Shown in pieces: positions 17,150 to 26,336 of a DNA stretch of 64,000 bases. The notes under the pieces were generated by a model. The model had not been told where the DNA came from and did not search any database. It was given only the letters and a program-made list of their open reading frames with translations. This DNA is from Verrucomicrobiota bacterium (lineage in GTDB: Bacteria; Verrucomicrobiota; Verrucomicrobiia; Opitutales; Opitutaceae). Position 1 is the stretch's first letter. Every line of letters starts with the position of its first letter. The stretch spans positions 1 to 64,000 of the forward strand of contig JAFEGO010000025.1 in the NCBI GenBank assembly GCA_018239845.1. The letters run 5' to 3'. A program made the translations under genes and the position numbers.

Positions 17150-20100
17150 ATGTGCGGCATCGCCGGATTTATCGGTCCCCAAGAGTCGCCTGAACGGCGG
17201 CAGGAGGCCGTCGCGCGCATGTGCGGTGCGATGGTCCACCGCGGCCCCGACGACAGCGGCATTGTTTCCGCGGGCGATGCCACGATCGGCATGCGCCGGC
17301 TCGCGATCTTCGATCCCGCCAATGGTCACCAGCCGATGGTTACGCCCGACGGGCGCTTCCACCTCGTCTTCAACGGCGCGATTTACAATTTCCACGCCCT
17401 GCGCGACGAGCTCGGCCGCGCTGGCTTTGCCTTCCGCACCAACTGCGACACCGAGGTATTGCTCGCCGCCTATGCGCACTGGGGTGAGTCCTGCCTCGCC
17501 CGGCTGCGCGGCATGTACGCCTTCGCCGTCTGGGACAACCGCGAGCAGGCGCTCTTCCTTGCGCGCGACCCCTTCGGGATCAAACCGCTCTACTACCGCC
17601 AGCAGGGCACGCAGCTCGTCTTTGCCTCTGAGCTCAACGCCCTCAACGCCTCCGGCCTTCATGCGGCCGAGATCGATCCGCTTTCCGTAGCCGACTACCT
17701 CGCCTGGTTTGCCGTGCCCGCGCCGCGCACCATCTACCGCGGCACCTTCAGCCTTCGCCCGGGGGAGTGCGCGACCTTCCGCCTGGGCCGGCTTGATATC
17801 CGCGCCGCGTGGAATTTCCAGGGCATCCCGCGTACCCGCATTTGCAAGACGCGGGAGGAATTCAACAGCGAGCTCCGCGCCCAGCTCGAGGATTCCGTGC
17901 GCGCCCATCTCGTCGCGGATGTCCCCGTCGGAGCCTTCCTCTCCGGCGGCCTCGACTCCGCCGCCGTGGTGGGTCTGATGTCGCGCCTCGGCGGCCGGCG
18001 GCTGAAAACCTTCTCCATTGGCTTTGGCGAAGCCGAGTTCTCCGAGGCAAACTACGCCGAGGAGACCGCACGCCACTTCGGCACCGAGCACCAAACGAGC
18101 CTGCTCACCGGCGCCCAGGTCGCCGCCGACCTTGACCGCATCATCGCCGGCTGCGACCAGCCTACCGGCGACGGCATCAACACCTTCTACGCCAGCAAGG
18201 CCGCCCGCGAAGGCGGCGTCACGGTCGCCGTCTCCGGCCTCGGCGGCGACGAGTTGTTCGGCGGCTACCCGTCATTCCGCAACACCGCCCAGCTCGCCCC
18301 TTGGCTGCCGCGGTGGCGTCTGCTGCCCTTCGTCGTCCGCGATCCCGTCATCGCCTACCTGCGCTCGCGCGACACCCGCGCGCGAAAGCTCGCCGACATG
18401 CTCAAGTACGCGCGCAACCTCGGCGAACTCGCCTCCATGCAGCGCCGCGTCTTCTCCGAACCGCGTCGCCGCGCCTTGCTCAGTCCCGAGGCGCTGGACC
18501 TGCTCGGCGCGCGCCCGCCGTTTCATCCCGAGCTGCCCTCCCTGGCCGTTGACCTCGCCGGGGCGGGGGTCTTCGAAACCGTCAGCGCCTGGGAGCTGCG
18601 CACTTACATGGCCGACCTGCTCCTGCGCGACAGCGATGTGATGAGCATGCAGCATTCGCTCGAGCTCCGTGTGCCGTTTGTGGACCGGCCGCTCATCGAA
18701 TGGCTCTGGCGCCAGCCCACCGCCTTCAAGGAAGACCTCCGCCAGCCCAAGTCCGCCCTCGCCGCGGCCGTGGGCGACCTGCTCCCGCCCGACCTGCTCA
18801 AGCGCCGCAAGCGCGGCTTCAGCCTGCCTTTCCCGGTGTGGATGCATGCCGAACTCCGACCTTTTCTTTTGGATACGTTTTCCGGGGAGAGCATCGCACG
18901 CAGCGGCCTCTTCAGCACCGCAGCGGTCCAGGAGCTGTGGCGCGGTTTCCAGACCCGTACCGACGAGCGCCAGTGGTCGCGCGTGTGGAGCCTTGCGGTG
19001 CTCATCCGTTTTATCAATCGTCAGCCCCCTCCCCTCCCGCCGTCCGCCTCCCGCTCTCCGCTCGTGATCGAGACGACAAAGCCTTCCTCGAAGGCGCCCT
19101 TTGTACCGCCGAAGCCCACGCTGCCCGTCCGCTCAAAGGTCCGGCCGCGCCACCGCACGCTCCTGCTGGCCCCGGAGATCTTCGCCTCCGAGGGCGGCAT
19201 CCCCCGCATCCTGCAGATTTACCTGAAGGCCCTCTGCGACCTCGCCGAGCCCGCCGACGCCGTCCGCCTCGTCGCGCTCAACGATGGCGTGATGGACTCC
19301 AACGATCTCCGGCGTTCCGCCAACGACCGCCTCGAGGACTGGCAGGTGTGCAGTCGCAACAAGACCCGCTTCGTCAAGGCCGCCCTCCGCCTGAGCCGCG
19401 GGTGCGACCGCCTGATCTGCGGCCACGTCTTCCAGCTGCCCGTCGCCCTCGCCGCCAAGGCCATCAATCCCCGGCTCCGCTACTACCTCGTCGCGCACGG
19501 CATCGAGGTATGGCGGCCCTTCAAGCTCCGGGAAAAACTGGCGCTCCGCGGCGCGGAAAAAATTCTCTGCGTCAGCGACTACACCCGCCGCCAGCTCCTA
19601 ACGCACTGCCCGCTGCCGGAGCACCGCGTCGTCGTGCTGCACAATGCACTCGACCCGTTTTTCCACATCGCGCCGGGCGAGCCGCTCACCCGCTGCCCGC
19701 CGACCATTCTGGTCGTCACCCGCCTCACCCGCGCCGACCGCTACAAGGGCGTCGAGCACATGATCCAGGCCATGCCGGCGATCCGCGCCGCCATCCCCGA
19801 CGCCCGGCTCCGCATCATCGGTCGCGGCGACGACTACGTCTATCTCCAGAGCATGAAAAGCCGGCTCAATCTCGACCAGGCCGTCGATTTTCTCGGCTAC
19901 GTCGATGACAGCACCATGACCCGGGAACTCCGCTCCTGCCGGCTCTTCGCCCTACCCAGCAAGAAGGAGGGCTTCGGACTCGTCTTTCTCGAGGCGATGG
20001 CCAATAGCCGCCCCTGCCTCGGCGCCAATGCCGGCGGCATCCCCGAGGTGATCACCCCCGACTCCGGCGTGCTCGTCGAATTTGGCGACGTCCCGGCGAT

Positions 20101-20227
20101 TGCCGCCGCCGCGGTCGCGGCCCTTCGTCGCGAGTGGAGCGAGGAGCGCATCCTCGCGCGCGCGCGCGAATTTTCCTACGAGTCTTTCAAGGCCAAGCTG
20201 GACCTCGTTCTCTCGACCCGCGCCTGA
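17150..20227 (+). CDS. fused asparagine synthase (glutamine-hydrolysing) / GT4 glycosyltransferase
   Basis: This 1025-aa fusion is one open frame. Residues 1-625 are an AsnB-like class II glutamine amidotransferase: Cys2 nucleophile in MCGIAGF, RGPDDSG (31-37), FNGAIYN (74-80), D100 in CDTEV, PP-loop SGGLDS (265-270), and SGLGGDELFGGYPSF (362-376). Residues 625-667 are a Pro-rich linker. Residues about 668-1025 are a GT4 glycosyltransferase ending with SKKEGFGLVFLEAMAN and GGIPEVI. AsnB homologues are common in exopolysaccharide loci, where they may amidate sugar acids or similar groups, but a covalent GT4 partner is unusual. In the glutamine site the usual NGE is NGA (A77). It heads the cluster, and its stop overlaps the next start (TGATG). 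Confidence 0.9.
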   Translation: MCGIAGFIGPQESPERRQEAVARMCGAMVHRGPDDSGIVSAGDATIGMRRLAIFDPANGHQPMVTPDGRFHLVFNGAIYNFHALRDELGRAGFAFRTNCDTEVLLAAYAHWGESCLARLRGMYAFAVWDNREQALFLARDPFGIKPLYYRQQGTQLVFASELNALNASGLHAAEIDPLSVADYLAWFAVPAPRTIYRGTFSLRPGECATFRLGRLDIRAAWNFQGIPRTRICKTREEFNSELRAQLEDSVRAHLVADVPVGAFLSGGLDSAAVVGLMSRLGGRRLKTFSIGFGEAEFSEANYAEETARHFGTEHQTSLLTGAQVAADLDRIIAGCDQPTGDGINTFYASKAAREGGVTVAVSGLGGDELFGGYPSFRNTAQLAPWLPRWRLLPFVVRDPVIAYLRSRDTRARKLADMLKYARNLGELASMQRRVFSEPRRRALLSPEALDLLGARPPFHPELPSLAVDLAGAGVFETVSAWELRTYMADLLLRDSDVMSMQHSLELRVPFVDRPLIEWLWRQPTAFKEDLRQPKSALAAAVGDLLPPDLLKRRKRGFSLPFPVWMHAELRPFLLDTFSGESIARSGLFSTAAVQELWRGFQTRTDERQWSRVWSLAVLIRFINRQPPPLPPSASRSPLVIETTKPSSKAPFVPPKPTLPVRSKVRPRHRTLLLAPEIFASEGGIPRILQIYLKALCDLAEPADAVRLVALNDGVMDSNDLRRSANDRLEDWQVCSRNKTRFVKAALRLSRGCDRLICGHVFQLPVALAAKAINPRLRYYLVAHGIEVWRPFKLREKLALRGAEKILCVSDYTRRQLLTHCPLPEHRVVVLHNALDPFFHIAPGEPLTRCPPTILVVTRLTRADRYKGVEHMIQAMPAIRAAIPDARLRIIGRGDDYVYLQSMKSRLNLDQAVDFLGYVDDSTMTRELRSCRLFALPSKKEGFGLVFLEAMANSRPCLGANAGGIPEVITPDSGVLVEFGDVPAIAAAAVAALRREWSEERILARAREFSYESFKAKLDLVLSTRA

Positions 20228-20658
20228 TGAATTCGCGCCTCCAACTCCGCGTCAAACACTCCGGCCTTCTCCGCCTGCAGTTTTTCAAGGACGCACCCGA
20301 CGGCAATCTCTTCATCGCCGAGGCCGGACGCCACGTGCCCTTCGCGGTGAAGCGCATCTATTTCATCAACCAGCTGGCCAACCGCGAGGCCGTGCGTGGG
20401 AAGCACGCGCACCGGCGGCTTGAACAAGCCATCTTCTGCATCAATGGTAGCTTCACCTTGCAACTCGACGATGGCCGCCACACCCAGCGCATGACCCTGG
20501 ACGATCCTTCGTGCGGCGTTTTGCTCGGGCCCATGCTCTGGCATACCATGACGCGTTTCAGCCGCGACTGCGTCATCCTCGTCCTCGCCAGCGACCACTT
20601 CGACGCCAGCGACTACATCCGCGACCGCGCCGAGTTTCTCCGCCTCGCCCGCGCCTGA
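20227..20658 (+). CDS. FdtA/WxcM-like sugar 3,4-ketoisomerase (cupin)
   Basis: This 143-aa cupin resembles TDP-4-oxo-6-deoxy-D-glucose 3,4-oxoisomerases (FdtA/WxcM-C type), which prepare dTDP-Fuc3N- or Qui3N-type sugars. The diagnostic stretch VRGKHAHRRLEQAIFCINGS, with its two His residues, and the downstream LDDG and MLWHTM segments are present. It begins on the last base of the preceding stop codon. The dTDP-glucose pathway genes (rmlA, rmlB) and the aminotransferase (fdtB) expected upstream and downstream of this step are not in the window, so the substrate must be supplied from elsewhere. Confidence 0.82.
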   Translation: MNSRLQLRVKHSGLLRLQFFKDAPDGNLFIAEAGRHVPFAVKRIYFINQLANREAVRGKHAHRRLEQAIFCINGSFTLQLDDGRHTQRMTLDDPSCGVLLGPMLWHTMTRFSRDCVILVLASDHFDASDYIRDRAEFLRLARA

Positions 20659-20668
20659 CTTTTGCCGC

Positions 20669-21532
20669 ATGCCTGAATCCACTCCATCCTCCGGCCCCGA
20701 GATAGTCATCGAGCCGACGCGTGGCCTCGCCTTCATCCGCTGGCGCGATCTCTGGGCCTACCGCGACCTGCTGTGGCAGCTCGTCTGGCGCGACTTCGCC
20801 ACGCGCTACAAGCAGACCGCCCTCGGCCCGCTCTGGCATGTGCTCCAGCCGCTCATCACGACCGGTATCTTCACCATTGTCTTCAGCCACGTCGCCGAGC
20901 TCTCGACCGACGGCCTGCCCGCCAGTCTGTTTTATCTCTGCGGTCTGCTCGCGTGGAACTATTTCTCCCAAACCTTCACCTCGACGTCCTCGACCCTCGT
21001 CGCCAACGCCAATCTCTTCGGCAAGGTTTACTTCCCGCGCCTGATTGTTCCCCTCTCTAGCATCATCTCGAATCTCGTCTCCTTCGTTATCCAGTTCGCG
21101 ATGTTCCTGATCGTGCTGGAGCTGTACCGGGCCAGCCATCCCGAGGCCACCTGCGGTCTCCGCTGGTCCGCGCTGATGCTCCCGCTCGTGCTCCTGCAGC
21201 TCGCGGCCTTCAGCCTCGGTGTAGGCCTCTGGCTCGCCGCCCTGACCGCCAAGTTCCGCGACTTCACCGTGGTTTCCGGCTTCCTCATCCAGCTCTGGAT
21301 GTACGTGACGCCGATCATCTATCCGCTCACCAAAGTGCCGATGCAGTGGCGCATCTGGGTCGCGGTGAATCCCGTCACCGTGCCGATCGAGGCCTTCCGC
21401 TCCATGTTGCTCGGCACCGGCTACCTGAGCCCCAACCTCATCGCCGTCTCGCTTGCCGCCACGCTCTTCGCTCTCGTGAGCGGAGTGCTCGTCTTCCAGC
21501 GGGTGGAGAAAAACTTCATCGACGTCGTATGA
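20669..21532 (+). CDS. wzm: ABC-2 type polysaccharide exporter permease
   Basis: This 287-aa integral membrane protein has about six transmembrane helices. An amphipathic entry segment with LVWRDFATRYKQTALGPLWHVLQPL is characteristic of Wzm/KpsM/TagG permeases. It would form the channel that exports undecaprenyl-linked O-polysaccharide across the inner membrane. Its stop overlaps the start of the ATPase gene by 4 nt (ATGA), as expected for subunits of one complex. Confidence 0.9.
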   Translation: MPESTPSSGPEIVIEPTRGLAFIRWRDLWAYRDLLWQLVWRDFATRYKQTALGPLWHVLQPLITTGIFTIVFSHVAELSTDGLPASLFYLCGLLAWNYFSQTFTSTSSTLVANANLFGKVYFPRLIVPLSSIISNLVSFVIQFAMFLIVLELYRASHPEATCGLRWSALMLPLVLLQLAAFSLGVGLWLAALTAKFRDFTVVSGFLIQLWMYVTPIIYPLTKVPMQWRIWVAVNPVTVPIEAFRSMLLGTGYLSPNLIAVSLAATLFALVSGVLVFQRVEKNFIDVV

Positions 21533-22758
21533 GCCGTCCCATCATCGAGGTAAGCAATCTCTCCAAGCGCTACCGTCTCGGCAGTATCGGCGCGACCTCC
21601 CTGCGCGAGGAATTCACCCGCACGTGGAACCGGCTCCGCGGCGTACCGTATCCGGACAAGACCGAGTTCTGGGCCTTGCGCGACGTCTCGTTTTCCGTGC
21701 AGCCCGGCGCAGTCGTCGGCATCATCGGCCGCAATGGCGCCGGCAAGTCCACGCTTCTGAAGATCCTCTCCCGCATCACCGAGCCCACCATCGGCTCAGC
21801 ACGGCTCCGCGGCCGCGTAGCCTCGCTCCTTGAGGTCGGCACCGGCTTCCATCCCGAGCTCACCGGTCGCGAAAACATCTACCTCAACGGCGCCATCCTC
21901 GGCATGAGTCGCGCCGAGGTCCGGCGCAAGTTCGACGAGATCGTCGCTTTCGCCGAGGTTGAGCGGTTCATCGATACGCCGGTCAAACGCTACTCGAGCG
22001 GCATGTACGTCCGGCTCGCCTTCGCCGTCGCCGCACACCTGGAGCCCGAGATCCTCATCATCGACGAGGTTCTGGCGGTCGGCGACGCGGCGTTTCAGAA
22101 GAAGTGCCTCGGCCGCATGCACACCGTCGCCGAACAGCACGGCCGGACCGTCCTCTTCGTGAGCCACAACCTCGGTGCGGTGCGCTCGCTATGCACCAAC
22201 TGCCTCTGGCTCGAGTCCGGCACGCTCCGCCAGCAGGGCCCGACTGACGCCGTCGTCAACGACTACTACAAGGCCGGCTCCCTCGCCCCCGCTTCGCTCA
22301 ACATCGCGCTGGAGCCGCGTCTCGGCCATCACGGCGAACAGCTCCGCATCACCGCCCTCACGCTCAACCGCAACCAGCCCATCCTGCACGGCGAGCCATT
22401 CAGCTTTGCGATCGATTTTGAGGCCCGCTCCGCCTGCGAGGAGGTTTCCTTCGGCCTCGGACTCGCCAATCTCGATGGCACCCGCCTGATGAGCATGGAC
22501 AGCGATCTCACCACCCCTCGCTTCACGCTGAAGGCCGGCCAGCGCGGCCGCGTCGAATGCACGCTCGACCGACTGTTGATCCAACCCGGCCTCTACCTCG
22601 TGGACTTGGGCGCGCGCTCCGGCGACTTCAACGGCCTCGACTACCTTTCCGGCATCATGCGCCTCGAAGTGCTGCCCGGTCCCTCTACGCCCTCCACCTT
22701 GATCCGCGACTCCGGCCATGTGCGCTACCCGGGCGGCTGGTCGATCGCGTCCGCCTGA
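21529..22758 (+). CDS. wzt: ABC polysaccharide exporter ATP-binding protein with C-terminal Wzt domain
   Basis: This 409-aa protein has Walker A GRNGAGKST at residues 67-75, signature YSSGMYVRLAFA and Walker B EILIIDEVLAVGD in the first 240 residues. An extra C-terminal domain (about 260-409, beta-rich, HGEPFSFAIDFEARS) is of the Wzt_C type. In O9a-like systems this domain recognises the modified non-reducing end of the glycan before export. Several methyltransferases in the cluster could add such an end cap. ATG at 21529 overlaps the permease stop. The permease-ATPase pair argues for ABC-dependent export of at least one product. Confidence 0.92.
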   Translation: MSRPIIEVSNLSKRYRLGSIGATSLREEFTRTWNRLRGVPYPDKTEFWALRDVSFSVQPGAVVGIIGRNGAGKSTLLKILSRITEPTIGSARLRGRVASLLEVGTGFHPELTGRENIYLNGAILGMSRAEVRRKFDEIVAFAEVERFIDTPVKRYSSGMYVRLAFAVAAHLEPEILIIDEVLAVGDAAFQKKCLGRMHTVAEQHGRTVLFVSHNLGAVRSLCTNCLWLESGTLRQQGPTDAVVNDYYKAGSLAPASLNIALEPRLGHHGEQLRITALTLNRNQPILHGEPFSFAIDFEARSACEEVSFGLGLANLDGTRLMSMDSDLTTPRFTLKAGQRGRVECTLDRLLIQPGLYLVDLGARSGDFNGLDYLSGIMRLEVLPGPSTPSTLIRDSGHVRYPGGWSIASA

Positions 22759-22765
22759 CGAACCC

Positions 22766-23488
22766 ATGGAACCCACCGCGAAACCCACCCCGCTCTATCG
22801 CAGCGAGACGTCCAAGCACCGGACGGAAATCCTCCCGTTCTGCCAGGGCTACGGCATCGACATCGGCTTTGGCGGCGACCCCATCAATGCCTCCGCCATC
22901 CGGATGGATCTCCCCTCGCCGTATGCTTACACCGGTGACAACCCGGTGCAGCTGGGCGGCGACTGCCGCCACCTCAAGTGGATCGCGGACAACTCCCTCG
23001 ATTACGCCTATTCATCGCACGTGTTGGAGGACTTCGACCGCACAGAGACCGAAGCCGTACTGCGGGAGTGGATTCGCGTCGTCCGACCCGGCGGCCTCGT
23101 GGTGCTGCTTTTGCCCGACCAGGTGCGCTACGTCGAGGACTGCCGCAAGCGCGGCGAAGTGTCCGCCGACGGTATCGTGGGCAACCCCCATCACTCGATC
23201 GCTGATTTCTCCATGCGCTACGTCCTCGAGGTGGCCGCCCGCATCGGCGGCGTGGAGAAACATCATGCCATCGACCAGCTCGGTGCCTACAGCTTCCTGC
23301 TCGTCCTGAAGAAGAGCGCGCCAACCGTCGCCGTCGCGAACCTCGACGCCGCGCTGGAAAAAGCCTGGGCCGACCGCGACGCACTGAAGCTACAGCTGCG
23401 GGAAAAGGAGCGCGAGCTCGCGCGCGCCGGCTTCGCCTCCGCCTTGTTGAACCTCGGCCGGCGGATCAAACGCCGCCTCGGCCGCTGA
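22766..23488 (+). CDS. SAM-dependent methyltransferase
   Basis: This 240-aa class I methyltransferase-like protein has a degenerate motif I GIDIGFGGD (about residues 31-39), an HVLEDF segment after it, and the motif corresponding to VVRPGGLVVLLLPD. The C-terminal 40 residues are charged and helical, ending in RRIKRRLGR, possibly membrane-associating. It follows wzt by 7 bp, a place where chain-terminating methyltransferases (WbdD-like) are found in ABC-dependent O-antigen loci, but it lacks the kinase domain of WbdD. A similar protein is encoded at 30751-31545. Confidence 0.78.
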   Translation: MEPTAKPTPLYRSETSKHRTEILPFCQGYGIDIGFGGDPINASAIRMDLPSPYAYTGDNPVQLGGDCRHLKWIADNSLDYAYSSHVLEDFDRTETEAVLREWIRVVRPGGLVVLLLPDQVRYVEDCRKRGEVSADGIVGNPHHSIADFSMRYVLEVAARIGGVEKHHAIDQLGAYSFLLVLKKSAPTVAVANLDAALEKAWADRDALKLQLREKERELARAGFASALLNLGRRIKRRLGR

Positions 23489-23527
23489 ACCGCTCCTGAA
23501 CCCCCGCTCCGCTTGAACCCGACGCGC

Positions 23528-24553
23528 ATGGCGGCACTGGGACCGGCGGTTCTCCGGCAGCTGCGCGCCGCCAGCCGCAGCTTCTCTCACCGGGCCTGTG
23601 TCTGGTATTGGCGAAAAATCCTCCGGCGTCGTGTGGTGCTCTTCGAGCGACTCGCCGGGATCGGCGACATCATCTGCACCTTTCCTGCCGTGCTCGCCCT
23701 GCGCGGACAGCACCCCGATGCCATCATCGTCTATAGTGTCCGGACCGCTTTTCGGTCGGTCGTTGTCATGGGCCGCGTCGCCGACTGCGTGGTCGGGAAT
23801 GATGAGGCACGCCGCTTTCCTCAGATTCACGACGCGGACTATGATGTCGTCTATCGCCCCCGACTCGAAGACGAAGAACCGCACGGTCGCCCACACCTGC
23901 ACCTGGTCGACGATTTCAGCGGGACCATGGGCGTCCAGCCGTCCAGCCGTCAGCCGAGGCTCCACGTACCGCCCGCCGTCACTGCAGCAGCCCGGACCTT
24001 TCTCGCCGCGCACCGTGGCGGCGCGCAACCGATCGTCGCAATCCATGTCGGCCCGTCGTGGCCGGTGCGGGAATGGAATGTCGAAGGTTGGACCTGTCTC
24101 GTGCAGCGCCTGCAAAAGGAAACCGGCTGCGTTGTCCTGCAACTCGGCTCCGATGCGCACACCCAGCACGGGTTTGTCCGCGCTCCGCGCATTGCCGGTA
24201 CCGTGGACTGCGTTGATCGCTTCAGCTTGGACGAGTCGGTCGGTGTCCTGTCGGAGATCGACCTGCTCGTGGGCATCGACTCGGGCCTGCTCCACATCGC
24301 CGGAGCGGTCGGCACGCCGGTCGTCGGTCTCTTTGGCGCCGTCTCGCCGGAACTGCGCCTGCCCCTCGAAAGCCCGGCCTGGGGGGTCACATCAGATGTC
24401 CCCTGCCTCGGCTGTCACCACCGTCTGCCGCGGTTGCACTGGCGGGAAAACTGCCCGCACGACATCGCATGCATGAAGTCCCTTGAGGCCGCGACCGTCG
24501 CGGACCAGGCCATCTCCGCCCTCCGCCTCACCCGCCGGCCAGCCGCCCAATGA
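23528..24553 (+). CDS. glycosyltransferase family 9 (heptosyltransferase-like)
   Basis: This protein of about 341 aa has a GT-B fold of the ADP-heptose:LPS heptosyltransferase (GT9) family. Evidence is LFERLAGIGDIICTFPAVLALR near the N-terminus, HVGPSWPVREWNVEGW at the start of the second domain, and VGIDSGLLHIAGAVGTPVVGLFG in the donor-binding region. C-terminal CLGCHHR and NCPHDIACM bring extra cysteines often found in GT9 proteins. ATG at 23528 is chosen; an in-frame TTG at 23513 is possible. It ends with a 4-nt overlap with the next gene. Confidence 0.88.
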   Translation: MAALGPAVLRQLRAASRSFSHRACVWYWRKILRRRVVLFERLAGIGDIICTFPAVLALRGQHPDAIIVYSVRTAFRSVVVMGRVADCVVGNDEARRFPQIHDADYDVVYRPRLEDEEPHGRPHLHLVDDFSGTMGVQPSSRQPRLHVPPAVTAAARTFLAAHRGGAQPIVAIHVGPSWPVREWNVEGWTCLVQRLQKETGCVVLQLGSDAHTQHGFVRAPRIAGTVDCVDRFSLDESVGVLSEIDLLVGIDSGLLHIAGAVGTPVVGLFGAVSPELRLPLESPAWGVTSDVPCLGCHHRLPRLHWRENCPHDIACMKSLEAATVADQAISALRLTRRPAAQ

Positions 24554-25374
24554 AGCTCTCCCGCATCGTCACCCTCCACAACCAGTGGCACTACCTCGAC
24601 TGGCTGGCCGACGACACCCTGTTTGCCGACGGGAATGAATTCATCTTCGTCGACGATTGCTCGACCGAGCCCATGCCGGCGGACCTGCCGGCGCGGCTCG
24701 CCGCCCGCTGCGCGATCCTCCACCGGCTCCCCCGCAACCGCGGTCGCTCCGTTGCCCGCAACACCGGCACCGGGCTGGCGCATGGCGATTGGGTCGAGTT
24801 TGTCGATGGCGACGACCGCCCGCTGCCTCTCCGTTGGAATGAAGCCTGGGCCGGTAGCGACCTCGTGCTCTTCCCGGCCACGGGTCACGGCCCGGAGAAG
24901 CCTGAGGCGCATCAGATCGATGCGAATCATTTCCTGCTCCGCGACCCCAAGTCCCCGACCGGGCACCGCGACCCCCGGCCGGCCAACACCCTCTGGAGGA
25001 AGGTGGCGCTCGACGACCTCGGCGGGTTTGACCCCCGCATGGAACCGGTCGAGGACCTCGACTTGGCGTGGCGCGCATTATCCCGCCCCGCCGCCTATGC
25101 CACCGCTCCGAAGCAGTCTTACAACCACCACGGCGCTTCCCTGCTCAAGGGCATCGAATCTACCGCCGCTTTCCTTAAATTTTATAAAAAAGTCGCCGGT
25201 GAACGCACTGACTGCGGCTGGCTGATCGAATGGGAAGTCCGCAATCTCTGGCATCATGCCACTTGGCACCTGCTGCAACGCCGCCACTACGGCGAACTCT
25301 TCCGCAAGGGTTGCGTTCTGGTCTTCAACGTGACCAAGGCCAAGCTCCGCGATCTTTTTTCCCGCCGTTCGTGA
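24550..25374 (+). CDS. glycosyltransferase family 2
   Basis: This 274-aa GT-A enzyme has FVDDCSTEP near residue 35, NRGRSVARNTG and FVDGDDRPL (the DXD-like metal/nucleotide site), matching GT2 family topology. Its C-terminal part is rich in aromatic residues and contains WHHATWHLLQRRHYGELF, an interfacial-type helix. It overlaps its neighbours by 4 nt at both ends (ATGA and GTGA). Donor and acceptor are unknown. Confidence 0.85.
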   Translation: MKLSRIVTLHNQWHYLDWLADDTLFADGNEFIFVDDCSTEPMPADLPARLAARCAILHRLPRNRGRSVARNTGTGLAHGDWVEFVDGDDRPLPLRWNEAWAGSDLVLFPATGHGPEKPEAHQIDANHFLLRDPKSPTGHRDPRPANTLWRKVALDDLGGFDPRMEPVEDLDLAWRALSRPAAYATAPKQSYNHHGASLLKGIESTAAFLKFYKKVAGERTDCGWLIEWEVRNLWHHATWHLLQRRHYGELFRKGCVLVFNVTKAKLRDLFSRRS

Positions 25375-26336
25375 GCGCCCCTTTTACCCAACGTCTCGGC
25401 CTCGGTCGGCTCTGGTATCGTTTCTACCACGACGGTATTGCCCGCCGCTATTATTGGCGCCGTGATTTCGGCAAGGAGCTCGCCGTTCCCATGACCCTCG
25501 GCGAGTGGGCCATGATCGCCCGCGCCGCCACGCTGCCAAAGGTCGCCCCCACTCCCGGGGCCACTGCTGTCCTCGCCTGCACGTTCATGACTGGGCACAA
25601 CTTCTGGCACCAGACCGTCTTCTGCGCCTCGTCGCTCGCCCGCCAATGGTCCGGCGTTTTCCGCCCCACCTTCTTCGATGACGGCACCCTTCGATCCTGC
25701 GAAGTGGCCATCTTGCGCCGCATTTTCCCTGAATCGCGCGTCATCCGCCCCGATTGGGTCCGGGCCCGGCTGGACGAGATGTTACCCACACGGCGCTTCC
25801 CCATTCTCCGCGGCCTGCGCGAGCGCATCCCGATGGTCCGCAAGCTGGTAGACCTGCGCGCCACATCGCAGGAGTGGCAGTTGTACCTCGACAGCGACAT
25901 GCTGTTCTTCGGTCATCCGGCCCAGTTGCTCGACTGGAACGCCCGCCGCATCCCTTTCTCGATGCAGGACACCGTGGATGGCTATTGCGCGACTCCAGAG
26001 CGCGTCAACGAGGTCTGCGAACGACCGGTCGCCCGTTTCGTGAATGCCGGCGTGCTCGCGATGGATGACAGCCGGATCGACTGGGAGCGGATCGAATACT
26101 GGTGCAGCCGATTCACCGAGGCCGAGCGCCGGCACATTCTGCTCGAGCAGACGATCTCCGCGGCCCTGCTATCCGGCGGTCCACGCGAAATCCTCCCCGT
26201 CGAAGACTACCGCGTTCTGTACCAGCCGACCGAGCAGCCGCCTGAGGTCGCGTTGCTTCATTACGTCCATCTTTCCAAGTCGATGTACTTTATCAGCGAG
26301 TGGCGGCGCTACCTGGCCACCTCACTCGCCACATGA
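25371..26336 (+). CDS. putative GT-A-like glycosyltransferase, paralogue of the gene at 31553
   Basis: This 321-aa protein, not recognised with certainty, has a YLDSDMLFF segment near residue 180 that looks like a GT-A DXD site, preceded by FRPTFFDDGTL. It shares an ordered set of motifs (G-FW-QT-FC, DDG, RR-FP, LPRR-FP, DSD-LFF) with the protein at 31553-32506. The pattern fits a nucleotide-diphospho-sugar transferase of unassigned family. GTG at 25371 overlaps the preceding stop (GTGA), matching the coupling seen through the cluster; the frame is open upstream but inside the GT2 gene. Confidence 0.65.
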   Translation: MSAPFTQRLGLGRLWYRFYHDGIARRYYWRRDFGKELAVPMTLGEWAMIARAATLPKVAPTPGATAVLACTFMTGHNFWHQTVFCASSLARQWSGVFRPTFFDDGTLRSCEVAILRRIFPESRVIRPDWVRARLDEMLPTRRFPILRGLRERIPMVRKLVDLRATSQEWQLYLDSDMLFFGHPAQLLDWNARRIPFSMQDTVDGYCATPERVNEVCERPVARFVNAGVLAMDDSRIDWERIEYWCSRFTEAERRHILLEQTISAALLSGGPREILPVEDYRVLYQPTEQPPEVALLHYVHLSKSMYFISEWRRYLATSLAT

